Virus record (IMG/VR): IMGVR_UViG_3300044645_001174
Location: 1-50,165 of that record
DNA length: 50,165 nt
Direction: 5' to 3' (one strand)
Origin: a virus
Each line of letters starts with the position of its first letter. Position 1 is the first letter of the stretch. A program made the position numbers and the translations under genes. This document shows positions 20,131 through 30,600 of the stretch, piece by piece. Below the pieces are notes generated by a model. The model made no database searches and was not told where the DNA came from. It saw only the letters and a program-made list of their open reading frames with translations.

Positions 20131-23100
20131 ATGGCTGAAAATCAAGATCCAAACATTGAAGGACCTAATGTAGAAGCAAGAACTGAGTTTACAAGACCTG
20201 GTACTACAGACGTTCAAAGTTTTTTACCTTTTGGAACAGGGTTCTATAATCCTGATCCAAACTTTTTTACTCTGAATCCTGAGAAAACTCCGGTTCAAGT
20301 AATTAATCCAAGAGATCCTAATCAGTCACCTACTATTCAAAAGGATCAAATTAGAGATACTACAGTAGGATTTAATCCATTTGATAAAAATCAATTATCA
20401 AAAGTAAAGAATGGGTCTCAAGACTTTGCTAATAATTTGATTAAAAAGATGAACCACCAGATGGTGAATCTTGAAGATCCAAATCAGTATGCTAAGTCTT
20501 TTATGTATGATGCTAGTTCAACTGGCGCACATAAAGCAAGATACAAGGCCTATGGACAAAAGACATATGATAGAATTGGCTTTAATCCTGAATTAAACAA
20601 TGAAGAGATCTTTAATGCCAATACTACAATTGTAGATGACTATGTAAGAATGGCTACGCATGCAGCGTGGCCTATGTTTACACTAGGTTTAGTTGCAAAC
20701 CCTAAAAGTTATGGTCAATTATTTCAAGGTAACATTGGTCAAGATATAGATGAGGCTACAGATTATGAAGAATACAATGCTATTGGTATGTCTACCAAAG
20801 GTGGTATTGGTGGATTCTTTAATAATACAATTAACAGTTTAGCTTATAGTGCTGGTATTATGTTTGAAGCAGCTGCTGAGTATGCGGCTATTGGTGCTAT
20901 AGAAGGTTCACTTGTTGGACCTGAAGGAACCATAGCTGGTGGATTACTTGGTGGAGCTACGGGTGCAATAAAAGGTTTGGCAAGTCTTCCTAAGAACCTA
21001 TATAATATGGGTAAATATGGAGGCAAGATGCTTACAAATTTAAAGAACCTTGAAAACTATAGTGCCGCTAAACAATTTTTTACTCAAGCTTCTAAAGGTA
21101 CTTTTAATTTTATTAATCCAATTAATAACACTACAACTGCATTTGCTGAAGCTACTAACCTATCTGGTCTTGCAAGAACTGCAAAAACATCAGCAGGTTT
21201 ATTTAGAGATGTGATTGGAATGAACATGGCTCTTTCAGAAGGTAGACTTGAAGGAGGATTTGTAGAAAACAATACATACTCTAAACTTTACGATAAGTTC
21301 TGGAAGATTAATGGTAGAGCACCAAGTGATCAAGAGCAAATGGATATGCGTAAGCAAGCCAAAGTTGCTGGATTCCAAGATACATATAAGAATGGATTAC
21401 TTGTATTCTATAGTAATAAATTAGCTTTTCCTAATCTTGTAAAGGGTAATATTTTTGCTGGTCAATCTAGAACAATTAGATCTATTGGTAAAGAGTTTGA
21501 CTTAGTATTTCAAGCTGCAAAAGGTGGTGGTGGAAAAGCTATCAAAGAAGGTGCATATGAAATAGTAGATTTTAATTTAAAGAATGCTCTTAAAGGTTTT
21601 ATTAAACCAGCAAACTTTGGTAAGTCTACACTAGCCTACTTTAAAACTAATTTAACAGAAGGTGCTCAAGAGGTTATGCAAGATGTTCTTGCTAAATCTA
21701 CAGAGGATTACTATGTTAATTCATTCTATGATCCATCAAAAGCTACATTTGATTATTCAATGTCAACACTTACAAATGCTTTTGGGCATCAGATGAGTGG
21801 AGAAGGATTTGAAACATTCATGTCAGGTTTTGTAATGGGTGGTCTTATGAGACCATTTAATGGTGCAGTACCTAGATATGCATCCATTTTGTATAACAAA
21901 TACACAATGGATCCAGTTAAGTATGAAGAATACATAGGAGAACGCAAAGCCTTTGGAGAAAGTGTTAAGAATGCAATGAATAATATGCACCAGAATCCTG
22001 TAGAGTATCTTAATGAAAGATCAAGAAACTACGGAGATCAAAGCATTATTGCAAAAATTAACGGTGATGAAGATACAGATACAAAAGAAAAATTTGATGC
22101 AACACATGCAAGTTTTGTTTCTGATGTACTCACATCTCTTAATGCTGGTACATTCAAAGTATTTAAAGATAACTTCTCTAAGTATGGTACTTTAAGTGAT
22201 AAAGATCTTGAAGAGACTTTGGAACTTAAAGAAGGTGAAGGTCCTAAGATGCGCAAAATCTTAGATGAGCATACTAAAAAGGCTGAAGTAATTAATAAGA
22301 GATGGCAATATGCTCAAGATAATTTAGCAACTAAAAAGCTCAAACTACAAAACTTTAAAGAAGGTACACCAGAATATGATAAGGCAGCTATCTATAATAA
22401 AGCTATAGATAGAGGTATATTCAATATGGTATTCTTAAGTGAGTCATTTGATAATAACCTTGAAAGAGTTAATGGTATAGTTAATAGATTAAACAGGTCT
22501 CCTTTATTTGCTTCACAACCATCTTTAAATTTCCAAACACTTACAGATACTACAAGACTTTCAAATACAATTGACATGTTGTCAACTGAAATTGAGTCTT
22601 TAAAAGGTTTACAAACAGCTAGTGCTGAAGCTCAAATAAAAGATAAGCAAGAACTTCTTGATGCATTATCTGAGTTTGAATCAAAGCAACAAGAAATAAA
22701 TAAACTTCAGGCTCTTGACTTTTTTGAAGAAGCTAAAAAGAGATATAAAGAAGAAGGTAATGAAGATGAAGAATCAGTTACACAAGCTTTTGATGAATTG
22801 ATTGAATACTATAAATCAAATGGTCAAGACCCAGTAGCTGAATATAAAACTGCATTTGAAAACTTACTTAAGAAAATTGCTGGTTCAGAAATGAACTATC
22901 AGAGTGCTATGATAAGTATGGACCGTGCAGGAGATGGATCATATAAAGGTGGTATAGAGGCAATGTTCAATGACTTAATTGACTTACATAAGCTTGAACA
23001 TGATAACAAAAACATCATCCCTTATATCAATCTTTTAATGCAGCCAGCTTCTTTCTATGAACATGTAGAAAGAAACTTTGAGTGGATGCGCAATATGTAC

Positions 23101-26100
23101 CTTAATAGAGAAAACTACTATAAAGAAATTATTGACCAAGCTATTAAAGCAAAAGAAAACAACGATCTTTTAAAATCATTAGCTGATCAGAATATTTATG
23201 TAGATCTAGAGGAGTTTGCAGATTGGGTTGAAAATCCAGAAAATCTTCCTAGTTATTTTATTGAAGGTTCTAAAGGTCAGGAAAGAATAATTCCAAGAGG
23301 TAGTTTAGCTTATGAGCAAGTTGTACAATCATTTATTATGGTTGCAAGAATGCAAGCTGAAAAACCAGCTGGAGATCCGGTTGATGTAGAAGGTCAATTA
23401 GAAAGTGCTATTCAAGATTTACTTGCTAAAAAACAAGTAGAGATTGAACAAGCAGAAGAAAATTTTAAAGATGACATTAAGAAAGAAACTGGATCAACTC
23501 TGGAACAACTTCAGAAACAAGAGGCAGAAGGTAAACAAGTAACTAAGCCAATCTCTGATGAAACAAAACAAAGAAAAATAGCACAGCTTAATGATGCTAT
23601 TGATTCATTAAACAGTGATGATCCAATTGTAATCATTGATGCTATTAAAGATATTATTGGTAAGTATGACTTAACTGAAGAACAGTTTAGTCGTGAACTA
23701 ATTGATAATGAAATCTTTAAACTACAAAATGATAAAGAAAGGCTATCTGCAGAGGTAGTTCCTATCTATACTAGATTTGAAGAAACTTATGATGTTGGTA
23801 ATAGAGAAGAGGCAGCATACTCTGGTGCAGCAGCTATTGCATTATTAAATGCTCAAATAGAAAGAATTTCTACTACTACTGAAGAAGTTACAGAAACAGA
23901 ACCCGTTGAAATAATTAAGGATACTCAATCTTGGAAAGACTATCAAGCAGCCCTTAGAGAAATAGATGCTCGCTATGCTCAATTTATTCAAGAGCTTACT
24001 GATGATTTTGCAAAGAAAGGTGTAAGTACAAGTACTGTTCCTAAAAATGTAATTGTACCTACAAACACAACATGGGCTGAGATTGAAAAACTTGCTCCTG
24101 AATTATTCCAACTATTAGATCAAAAATTTGCTGATGAAATTGCTATTAGTCCTGAGGATGATAAGTATGATTTAGTTAGAGCAAACTGGCTAGAACAACA
24201 AGAGGATATTATTAAGGAATATAATGCTAAAAAGTATGCCGAGAAAATTCTTCAAGAACAAGAAGCAAAACAATTTAAGGTGCCTAAGTTTAAGTTTATT
24301 AAACTACCTAAAGGTTATGAAATAAATATTGCAAGTTCAATTGCTCCACTTGTTTTATTAAGAGATACACACCAAAATATATTAGATGCTGGTGAGTATT
24401 TTTCTGAGAAAACTAAAGAGATGAAACCTTTAACTAAAAAACAAAAGGAGAATCTTACAGAAGACTTAAAACAATTAGAGATTGCTATTGATTTTTTAAG
24501 AGCTCAAGGTATTGTACAAGAAAATTCAGCATTTGATAGATCTCTTCAAATCTTTAATGACTTTATTACTGCAAGACAAGATGAGATTGAAAAGATTTAT
24601 GATGAAGATGGTAAGCTTGTATCAAGAAAAATAGATGGTAAGACAGCGGAAAGAGTAACTAAAAAAGCTGAGGAGTTAGATCTTCAACTTACTCCTGGCA
24701 AAAAACCTTTTACTTTCTATGCTCTTGAAGATCAAGAAAAACGTATAAAAGATGAAGAGGGTGTTGAAACTTTAGTAACTATTCCTTCTCCTATTTTAAG
24801 TGCTTTTGATTCTATCATGAGTGATGCTTCAATAAAAGAAGAAGATAAGCTAGATGCATTCATGGCAGCATTTGAAGCTTTTGCCAAGTCAACAAAAACA
24901 AGTGTATTTAAAGATAAGAACAACAAAGGTCTTAATGCAGAGAAATTTAAATTACTAAGAGAAGCTTTAACAGAAGATTTTTCAAGAGAAAATGTAATTA
25001 AAACTGTCAATCAATTAGCATTCAAACAAGCTGCGGATGTTGGTAATATGATTGATGAATTAATCAAAGACTTTTTAACAAGAGAAGGTACAGGATTTAA
25101 ACAAATTACTAAGCCTGAGAAAATGTCTCAAAAAGCTTTTGATGGATTATTTGGAACTGCTGGTGTTATAACTTCTTTTAGAGATAGTGTTATTGACGGT
25201 GACTACATGATTGTAGGAGCAAGTGACATGGTCTTTGATAAGTCATTATTTGAAAACGGTCTAGTTGGTGAGACTGACCTTATTGCACTTGATGGAAATG
25301 GTAACTTTAATATTATTGATGTTAAAGCCCTTCTTGCTGGTAGCTGGAAAAAATTCAATGCTGATGTTGAACTTGAGGCATTAAAAGATAAACTTGCTAA
25401 AGAAGGTGTTTCAGAAGAAGATATTGCAAAGAATAAAGATGTAATTGATTTAGAAAAAGCTAAAAAGGCAAGCAAGAAACAATACTTTAGAATACAGCAA
25501 TCTATCTACAGAAACTTATTCTATAATATGACTGGGATAATGCCAACCCGCATTGGTCTTATGGCATTAGAAGTAGACTATGATAATGAGGGTAATCTTT
25601 TAGATGCTAAGTTATCTAATGTTGTTCCTAAAGGTGACGCAACAATAGAATTGGAATACATGCCAGAGGTAGAAACTATTGTTCCTCTAAAAGCTGAACC
25701 TAAAAAACCAATCCCAACGGCACCTACTGAAAAACAATTAGTTGAACAAGATCCTGATGCACCTACTAGACTTATAAATAATGTAGGTAACCAGGTAGTA
25801 TATGGCGGTGCTGTAGGTACTCTTATGTTAAATTCTGACGGTACATATACTATTAAAAACAAAGACGGCATTGAGTCTATAATGTATAATCAGGCTCCTG
25901 CATTTGATGGTAACTTAACTTTTAATCAAGTTGGTATATCTCCAATTAAACAAAAACAATCACCGTTTGAAACTATTGTAATAAATGGTAAAACATATAC
26001 TGTAAAATTAGTTGGATTAAATAGTGCAGAAATTAATGGAGTAATCTATAAGATTAACTGGACAACAGAAGGTCCAGGTAAAGCAATTGCATCTTTGACC

Positions 26101-27627
26101 TATAGAGCTAATGATGCTGAGATAGCAAAATTAGAAATAGATAAAGAATACTTTGAAGATAGAATTGAAAAGGCTAGAAAAGAATATGCATCTTATTTGC
26201 CTAATGATGTTGTAAAAGACACTAATAGAAGAATTCAAGGTATTAATAACAGGCTTGATAAACTTACAGATGAAGACGCAGATGTTAAAGATGAATTATT
26301 AAAAACTCGTGCAGCATTAGAAAAAGAATTGTTCTACGGAAAAGTGAAACAAAATTCTAAAATGCAAGAACTTGGTAGTTATAGATTAGAACTTGAAAAG
26401 GTTAATTCTAAACTCAAATCTTTAAGAGAAAATAATCCTAAAAGAACAATGCGTGGTGGTAATCTTGAGGATCTAATTTTTGCAATTAACTCCTTACCAG
26501 AAAGTGCTAAGCTCTATAAAGGTAAGACTAATAAAGATCAACAAGATGATTTAAAAATCATTAATAATTTATCTGTTTCAAGCGCAATAGCTACAAAAAT
26601 TGATGCTATATTAGCTGAGAATTTCCCTGAAGCTCTTAATACTTTAATTGAACAAGGTACGGGTGCAGTTAGTTCAACAGGATTGTCTGCAATTTACAAT
26701 TGGTCAAACAATGTTCTTGTTGAATTAGAAATGCTAGGTTCTAGAGAAGCTGTTAAAGGTAATTTAACTACAGATATAGATAATCAAATTAATGCAATCT
26801 ATGATCTATTAAATGATCTAGAGCTAATCAAATTAACTAAAAATGGAGAAATCAGTAAAAGGCAACCAAGAGAAGTCAAAGACATCTTTGGAGAAACAAA
26901 AGTATCAGACAGGTCTGGTCTATCTAAGGATGAAGGGGTTACCCCAGGACAAACAGAGGGAGTTCCTGAGCCAAAAGGAGGAAAGCCGTCAACAGAGCAA
27001 ATGAAATCTAAGATTGCTGAAAGTCAAATTACTACAGCAAATATATTATCCGGCCTTGATACAACAGAAGGGGTTACTACTGAAAAAGGAGCCAAGCTTA
27101 TTGACGCAATAAAGAATGCATCTTTAGATGAAATTAATGCAGCTTACATAGCAGCAATAGAAGAACTCAAAGAAAATCCTGGAAGTATAAATACTACAGA
27201 ACTTAAGGATGTATTTGATCAAAGAATGGAAGAACTTCAGGTTGAAATGTCTTTAGCCGCTCTTAAAGTTGGAGACACTCTTTTACCTAAAACTCCTATC
27301 TTTGGTAATAGTAGAATAGAACCTGTATATATTACTAAAATAGGTCCTAAAGGAATTGCAATTAAAGATGTTGTAACGGGACAAGCAGATGCTGTACTTG
27401 AAGAAGAATTAAAAAACTTTACTAGAATGACTGAAGAAGCAATAACAGAACAACAAGGAGTTGATCTTACTCCAGAGGATGTAGAGGATTTCAAAAAGAA
27501 TACCGAAACAATTACTGAAACTTTAGAAGATGTAACAGCATTAAATGATACAGCTAAAGCTGTTGAAGAGGCTGAAACAAAAGGTTCTTTTAGAGATAGA
27601 CTGAAAAATAAAAAATGTAATATTTAA
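20131..27627 (+). CDS. Giant ejected-type virion protein with PD-(D/E)XK nuclease-like domain
   Basis: 2498 residues. The first 600 residues resemble a conserved giant protein of crAss-like phages: an N-terminal Pro/Asn-rich part, a YDASSTGAHKARY segment near 130, a GFNPELNNEE segment near 152, and a Gly/Ala-rich hydrophobic stretch at about 235-290 that could insert into membrane. A second hydrophobic segment with MSGEGFETFMSGFVMGG lies near 555-575. Residues 600-1550 are charged and helical, probably coiled coil. At about 1640-1830 the order Asp1716, then DVK (Asp1730, Lys1732), then Q1789-x3-Y1793 matches a RecB/Cas4-type PD-(D/E)XK nuclease core. The C-terminal 650 residues are acidic and helical and end in KKCNI. 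It sits 3 nt after the previous gene and 3 nt before the RNA polymerase gene. A packaged nuclease could act on host DNA or on entering DNA; this is inference, and the nuclease call rests on motif order alone. Confidence 0.7.
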   Translation: MAENQDPNIEGPNVEARTEFTRPGTTDVQSFLPFGTGFYNPDPNFFTLNPEKTPVQVINPRDPNQSPTIQKDQIRDTTVGFNPFDKNQLSKVKNGSQDFANNLIKKMNHQMVNLEDPNQYAKSFMYDASSTGAHKARYKAYGQKTYDRIGFNPELNNEEIFNANTTIVDDYVRMATHAAWPMFTLGLVANPKSYGQLFQGNIGQDIDEATDYEEYNAIGMSTKGGIGGFFNNTINSLAYSAGIMFEAAAEYAAIGAIEGSLVGPEGTIAGGLLGGATGAIKGLASLPKNLYNMGKYGGKMLTNLKNLENYSAAKQFFTQASKGTFNFINPINNTTTAFAEATNLSGLARTAKTSAGLFRDVIGMNMALSEGRLEGGFVENNTYSKLYDKFWKINGRAPSDQEQMDMRKQAKVAGFQDTYKNGLLVFYSNKLAFPNLVKGNIFAGQSRTIRSIGKEFDLVFQAAKGGGGKAIKEGAYEIVDFNLKNALKGFIKPANFGKSTLAYFKTNLTEGAQEVMQDVLAKSTEDYYVNSFYDPSKATFDYSMSTLTNAFGHQMSGEGFETFMSGFVMGGLMRPFNGAVPRYASILYNKYTMDPVKYEEYIGERKAFGESVKNAMNNMHQNPVEYLNERSRNYGDQSIIAKINGDEDTDTKEKFDATHASFVSDVLTSLNAGTFKVFKDNFSKYGTLSDKDLEETLELKEGEGPKMRKILDEHTKKAEVINKRWQYAQDNLATKKLKLQNFKEGTPEYDKAAIYNKAIDRGIFNMVFLSESFDNNLERVNGIVNRLNRSPLFASQPSLNFQTLTDTTRLSNTIDMLSTEIESLKGLQTASAEAQIKDKQELLDALSEFESKQQEINKLQALDFFEEAKKRYKEEGNEDEESVTQAFDELIEYYKSNGQDPVAEYKTAFENLLKKIAGSEMNYQSAMISMDRAGDGSYKGGIEAMFNDLIDLHKLEHDNKNIIPYINLLMQPASFYEHVERNFEWMRNMYLNRENYYKEIIDQAIKAKENNDLLKSLADQNIYVDLEEFADWVENPENLPSYFIEGSKGQERIIPRGSLAYEQVVQSFIMVARMQAEKPAGDPVDVEGQLESAIQDLLAKKQVEIEQAEENFKDDIKKETGSTLEQLQKQEAEGKQVTKPISDETKQRKIAQLNDAIDSLNSDDPIVIIDAIKDIIGKYDLTEEQFSRELIDNEIFKLQNDKERLSAEVVPIYTRFEETYDVGNREEAAYSGAAAIALLNAQIERISTTTEEVTETEPVEIIKDTQSWKDYQAALREIDARYAQFIQELTDDFAKKGVSTSTVPKNVIVPTNTTWAEIEKLAPELFQLLDQKFADEIAISPEDDKYDLVRANWLEQQEDIIKEYNAKKYAEKILQEQEAKQFKVPKFKFIKLPKGYEINIASSIAPLVLLRDTHQNILDAGEYFSEKTKEMKPLTKKQKENLTEDLKQLEIAIDFLRAQGIVQENSAFDRSLQIFNDFITARQDEIEKIYDEDGKLVSRKIDGKTAERVTKKAEELDLQLTPGKKPFTFYALEDQEKRIKDEEGVETLVTIPSPILSAFDSIMSDASIKEEDKLDAFMAAFEAFAKSTKTSVFKDKNNKGLNAEKFKLLREALTEDFSRENVIKTVNQLAFKQAADVGNMIDELIKDFLTREGTGFKQITKPEKMSQKAFDGLFGTAGVITSFRDSVIDGDYMIVGASDMVFDKSLFENGLVGETDLIALDGNGNFNIIDVKALLAGSWKKFNADVELEALKDKLAKEGVSEEDIAKNKDVIDLEKAKKASKKQYFRIQQSIYRNLFYNMTGIMPTRIGLMALEVDYDNEGNLLDAKLSNVVPKGDATIELEYMPEVETIVPLKAEPKKPIPTAPTEKQLVEQDPDAPTRLINNVGNQVVYGGAVGTLMLNSDGTYTIKNKDGIESIMYNQAPAFDGNLTFNQVGISPIKQKQSPFETIVINGKTYTVKLVGLNSAEINGVIYKINWTTEGPGKAIASLTYRANDAEIAKLEIDKEYFEDRIEKARKEYASYLPNDVVKDTNRRIQGINNRLDKLTDEDADVKDELLKTRAALEKELFYGKVKQNSKMQELGSYRLELEKVNSKLKSLRENNPKRTMRGGNLEDLIFAINSLPESAKLYKGKTNKDQQDDLKIINNLSVSSAIATKIDAILAENFPEALNTLIEQGTGAVSSTGLSAIYNWSNNVLVELEMLGSREAVKGNLTTDIDNQINAIYDLLNDLELIKLTKNGEISKRQPREVKDIFGETKVSDRSGLSKDEGVTPGQTEGVPEPKGGKPSTEQMKSKIAESQITTANILSGLDTTEGVTTEKGAKLIDAIKNASLDEINAAYIAAIEELKENPGSINTTELKDVFDQRMEELQVEMSLAALKVGDTLLPKTPIFGNSRIEPVYITKIGPKGIAIKDVVTGQADAVLEEELKNFTRMTEEAITEQQGVDLTPEDVEDFKKNTETITETLEDVTALNDTAKAVEEAETKGSFRDRLKNKKCNI

Positions 27628-27630
27628 GAA

Positions 27631-30600
27631 ATGGCTTGTTTACTTGACAAAGATGATGTTCTAGCAATCTATGGTGATATCTATGAAACTTTATTAGGTA
27701 GAATCAATGGTGATGTAAAAACAAAGTTTAACCCCGCTGAGTATATTAAAAATCTTCATGCAGAAATTGCAGAGATAAATGATCCTAAGTTTGCATTAGA
27801 AGTTGCACAAGCTGCTCCTGAAATCATGTTGCAAGTAATTGCTACAAGAAAAAATGTAAGACAATACTTTGTTGAAAATAAAATTAGCCAAGACCCAATC
27901 TCTGAAATGTCTATTAGTTTTGAAGATGTTGAAATGGTTCAAAAGTTTATTTCTGGTCAAACAAAAAGTTTAGATGATTATAAAAATACAATTAAAAGAA
28001 AAAGACAATCTAAAAAAGATGTTGATGTTATTGATCCTAATGATGCTACTATAAACTATAGTAATGTGCAAAAGAAGGGTAAGGTAGAAGACCCTTTAAC
28101 TAACACACTTAATTTTGCAGTTACTGAGAATCCAGACTTTGTTGCAGATGAAGATCAAGATAAAGTAGATCCTGAAAAAGAAATGTTCTATAAAGTCATT
28201 AAGCAAATCATTTTGCTAAATGAAAAAAGAACCGCAGAAAATGATGAGATTGTTTACCAGGATACGGCATTAGCTCAAAGACCAGTACTCATTAAAAACT
28301 TTCCAACTAGAGAAGATGGTACTTCACTTTTAACAGGAGATGAACAAAGATTTTTAGAAAACAATCCTGAATACAACGGTATCCTTAATGTAATTACAGA
28401 CACTGAAGGAAATTTTATATACTTTACAGAGAATGGTGATATTACATCAGATCCAGAAAAAGGAAGATTAGTTTATCAATATATGAGAGATGTTGCTATG
28501 AAAGACAACAAGCTCATGTTAGTAAATAGATCTGGCTTTGCATATACTCTTGTTTCACCTGAAGAAATTGTTGAAAGAAAAAACAATCAATATAAGCAAG
28601 TTAATAACATGCCATTAGGTATGTTACAGGAAGAAAAGAAAAAATTGCTTAAACAAGAAAAGGCTAAGCAAAAGAAAAGTATGAATGATCTTTACAGACT
28701 TCAGACTTACATAAAAGAAAATCCAGAGGAAACCGTTGTGCTTAGAATTACCGGTGGTAGCTTTGGTAACTTTAAGAATCAATACATTCCAATTTCTGAA
28801 ACAGGTTTATCACTGGATCAAATCAGTAAACCTATTGTAGGTGGTCCTAAATCAGGATATATTCAAGTGCAAATTGCACAAGATCTTCCTGGTATTTCAG
28901 TTAAACATCCGGTATATTTACAAAGAGGAGATATTAATGAACTTGTAGCAGATAAAGTTGCTACTATCCTTACAACAAAAGCAATCTATAGAGGTGAAGA
29001 GTTATCCCCAATTGCAAAGCGTAAGTATGCAGAAATCTTCTTAGGAGATAATGTGATTGATAGCAATACTGGTAAGATTAAAAATAACATTGAAATCTTA
29101 ACTCCTGAAATAAATGGTGTCACAACATTAACAGTAAGTATTAATGATGTGCCTGTTTTACTTGATTCACCAACAGCTAAAGAACAGATCAAACAACACT
29201 TATTAAATGCCATTACATTAAAAGATGGTAGAGTTGTTCCTGCAAACTTAAACTATACTGGAGAATATATTGGTGATACTTTTACAGATTACACGGTTGA
29301 AGGAGATAGAATCACTGCTAAGAAGGTAGACTACTTTGAGTTCATCAAACCAATGATGAAAATTGAATTTAGTAAAGATTCTGCTGCATTCTTTGTAAAC
29401 AGTAATGCATATCTAAGTTATTCAGTACCATCTGAGATAATGCCAGTAACTAAAACAAATTATGATCTTGCTTCAGTTACTCCAGTATCAAAAAGAAAAG
29501 CAATAACTAAAGTAGAAAATGAAGTTGACAATGTTCCTGACTTAGTTGTTGAGCCGGGAGAAGTTGTTTATAATGTACAGAAAGTTTCTCCTGTTTATGT
29601 AATTAATCAGAACATTAAAAATGTTCCGGTTACATTAAACATTGGTACTAATCTAGAAATAGGTCAGGCTAATATTGCAAAAAAGAAAGCAAAGCAATAT
29701 GCACCTATTACATTAAGTAAGAAGTCTAAAAAGCAAACAACTTTCCCTAATATTGGAGCCATTGCTGCACAAACAGTAACTACATTAAACAGATATAAAT
29801 CTTCTTCAGTTAACTTAACAGGTAACAATATTGTTGAGTTATTCAAAGGTGGATATTCTCAAAAGGATGTAGATTCTGTAGTATATCAAATACTAGAAAA
29901 GATTGTTAACTCAAGTAATTTATTTGAGCCTATAACAAAAATTGTAACTAACGGTGAGTCAGGTGTATCAGAAGCAGCAATTAAAGCTGCTAGAAAACTT
30001 GGTATTGGTGTTGAGGTTACTGTTCCTGCTGGATGGAAATATACAGTTCCATGGGCTAACTCTAAGTCTGGTACATATACTATTTCTAATAAAGATGAAT
30101 TCTTATCAAGATTTGGAGATGCACCTGCAAAAACAAATGCTAAAAGAAAAACTGCAAAGACTGCAACTAGAAATGAAAAACTAAGAGCAGAGATAGCAAA
30201 GAAAAAAGCTATTGCAAAAAAGACAGCTACTGGTAAAAAGACTACGGGTACAAAAACTAAGGCAACTCAAAAAGCAAAAGACAAACAGATCAATACTGTA
30301 CCTCAAGTTTCTTTGCTTGAAAGATTACAGCAAAGAAGAACAATATTTAGTTCTGATAAGCTTAACAGAATTGAGACTTTGGAAAGAAGGCTTGGCGGTT
30401 TCTTTGAAAGATTGTTTACAACTAAAGCTCAGAGAGAATCAATTATCTCTTGGTGGGAAACTCATGAACTTTCTAAAACTATTCCTCTTGAAAAAATTAC
30501 TGAGGTAGTAAACTCTAATGCATTTGCAACATGGAGCCAACATGGTATTACACTATACCTTGCAGATAAAGGTACGCCTATTGACCTTTATCATGAGGCA

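Noticed and set aside
25203-25871. Minus-strand frames of 90 and 97 codons opposite the nuclease-like domain
   Set aside because: They lie fully antisense to a continuous conserved gene and are low-complexity Ser/Leu/Phe products.
28910-28921. Another TATATTTA, inside the RNA polymerase gene
   Set aside because: It is within coding sequence far from any start codon and is expected by chance in this composition.
29954-30508. Two plus-strand frames of 76 and 98 codons with Lys/Leu-rich products
   Set aside because: They are out-of-frame readings of the basic linker and zincin region of the RNA polymerase gene; their composition reflects AAA-rich codons.
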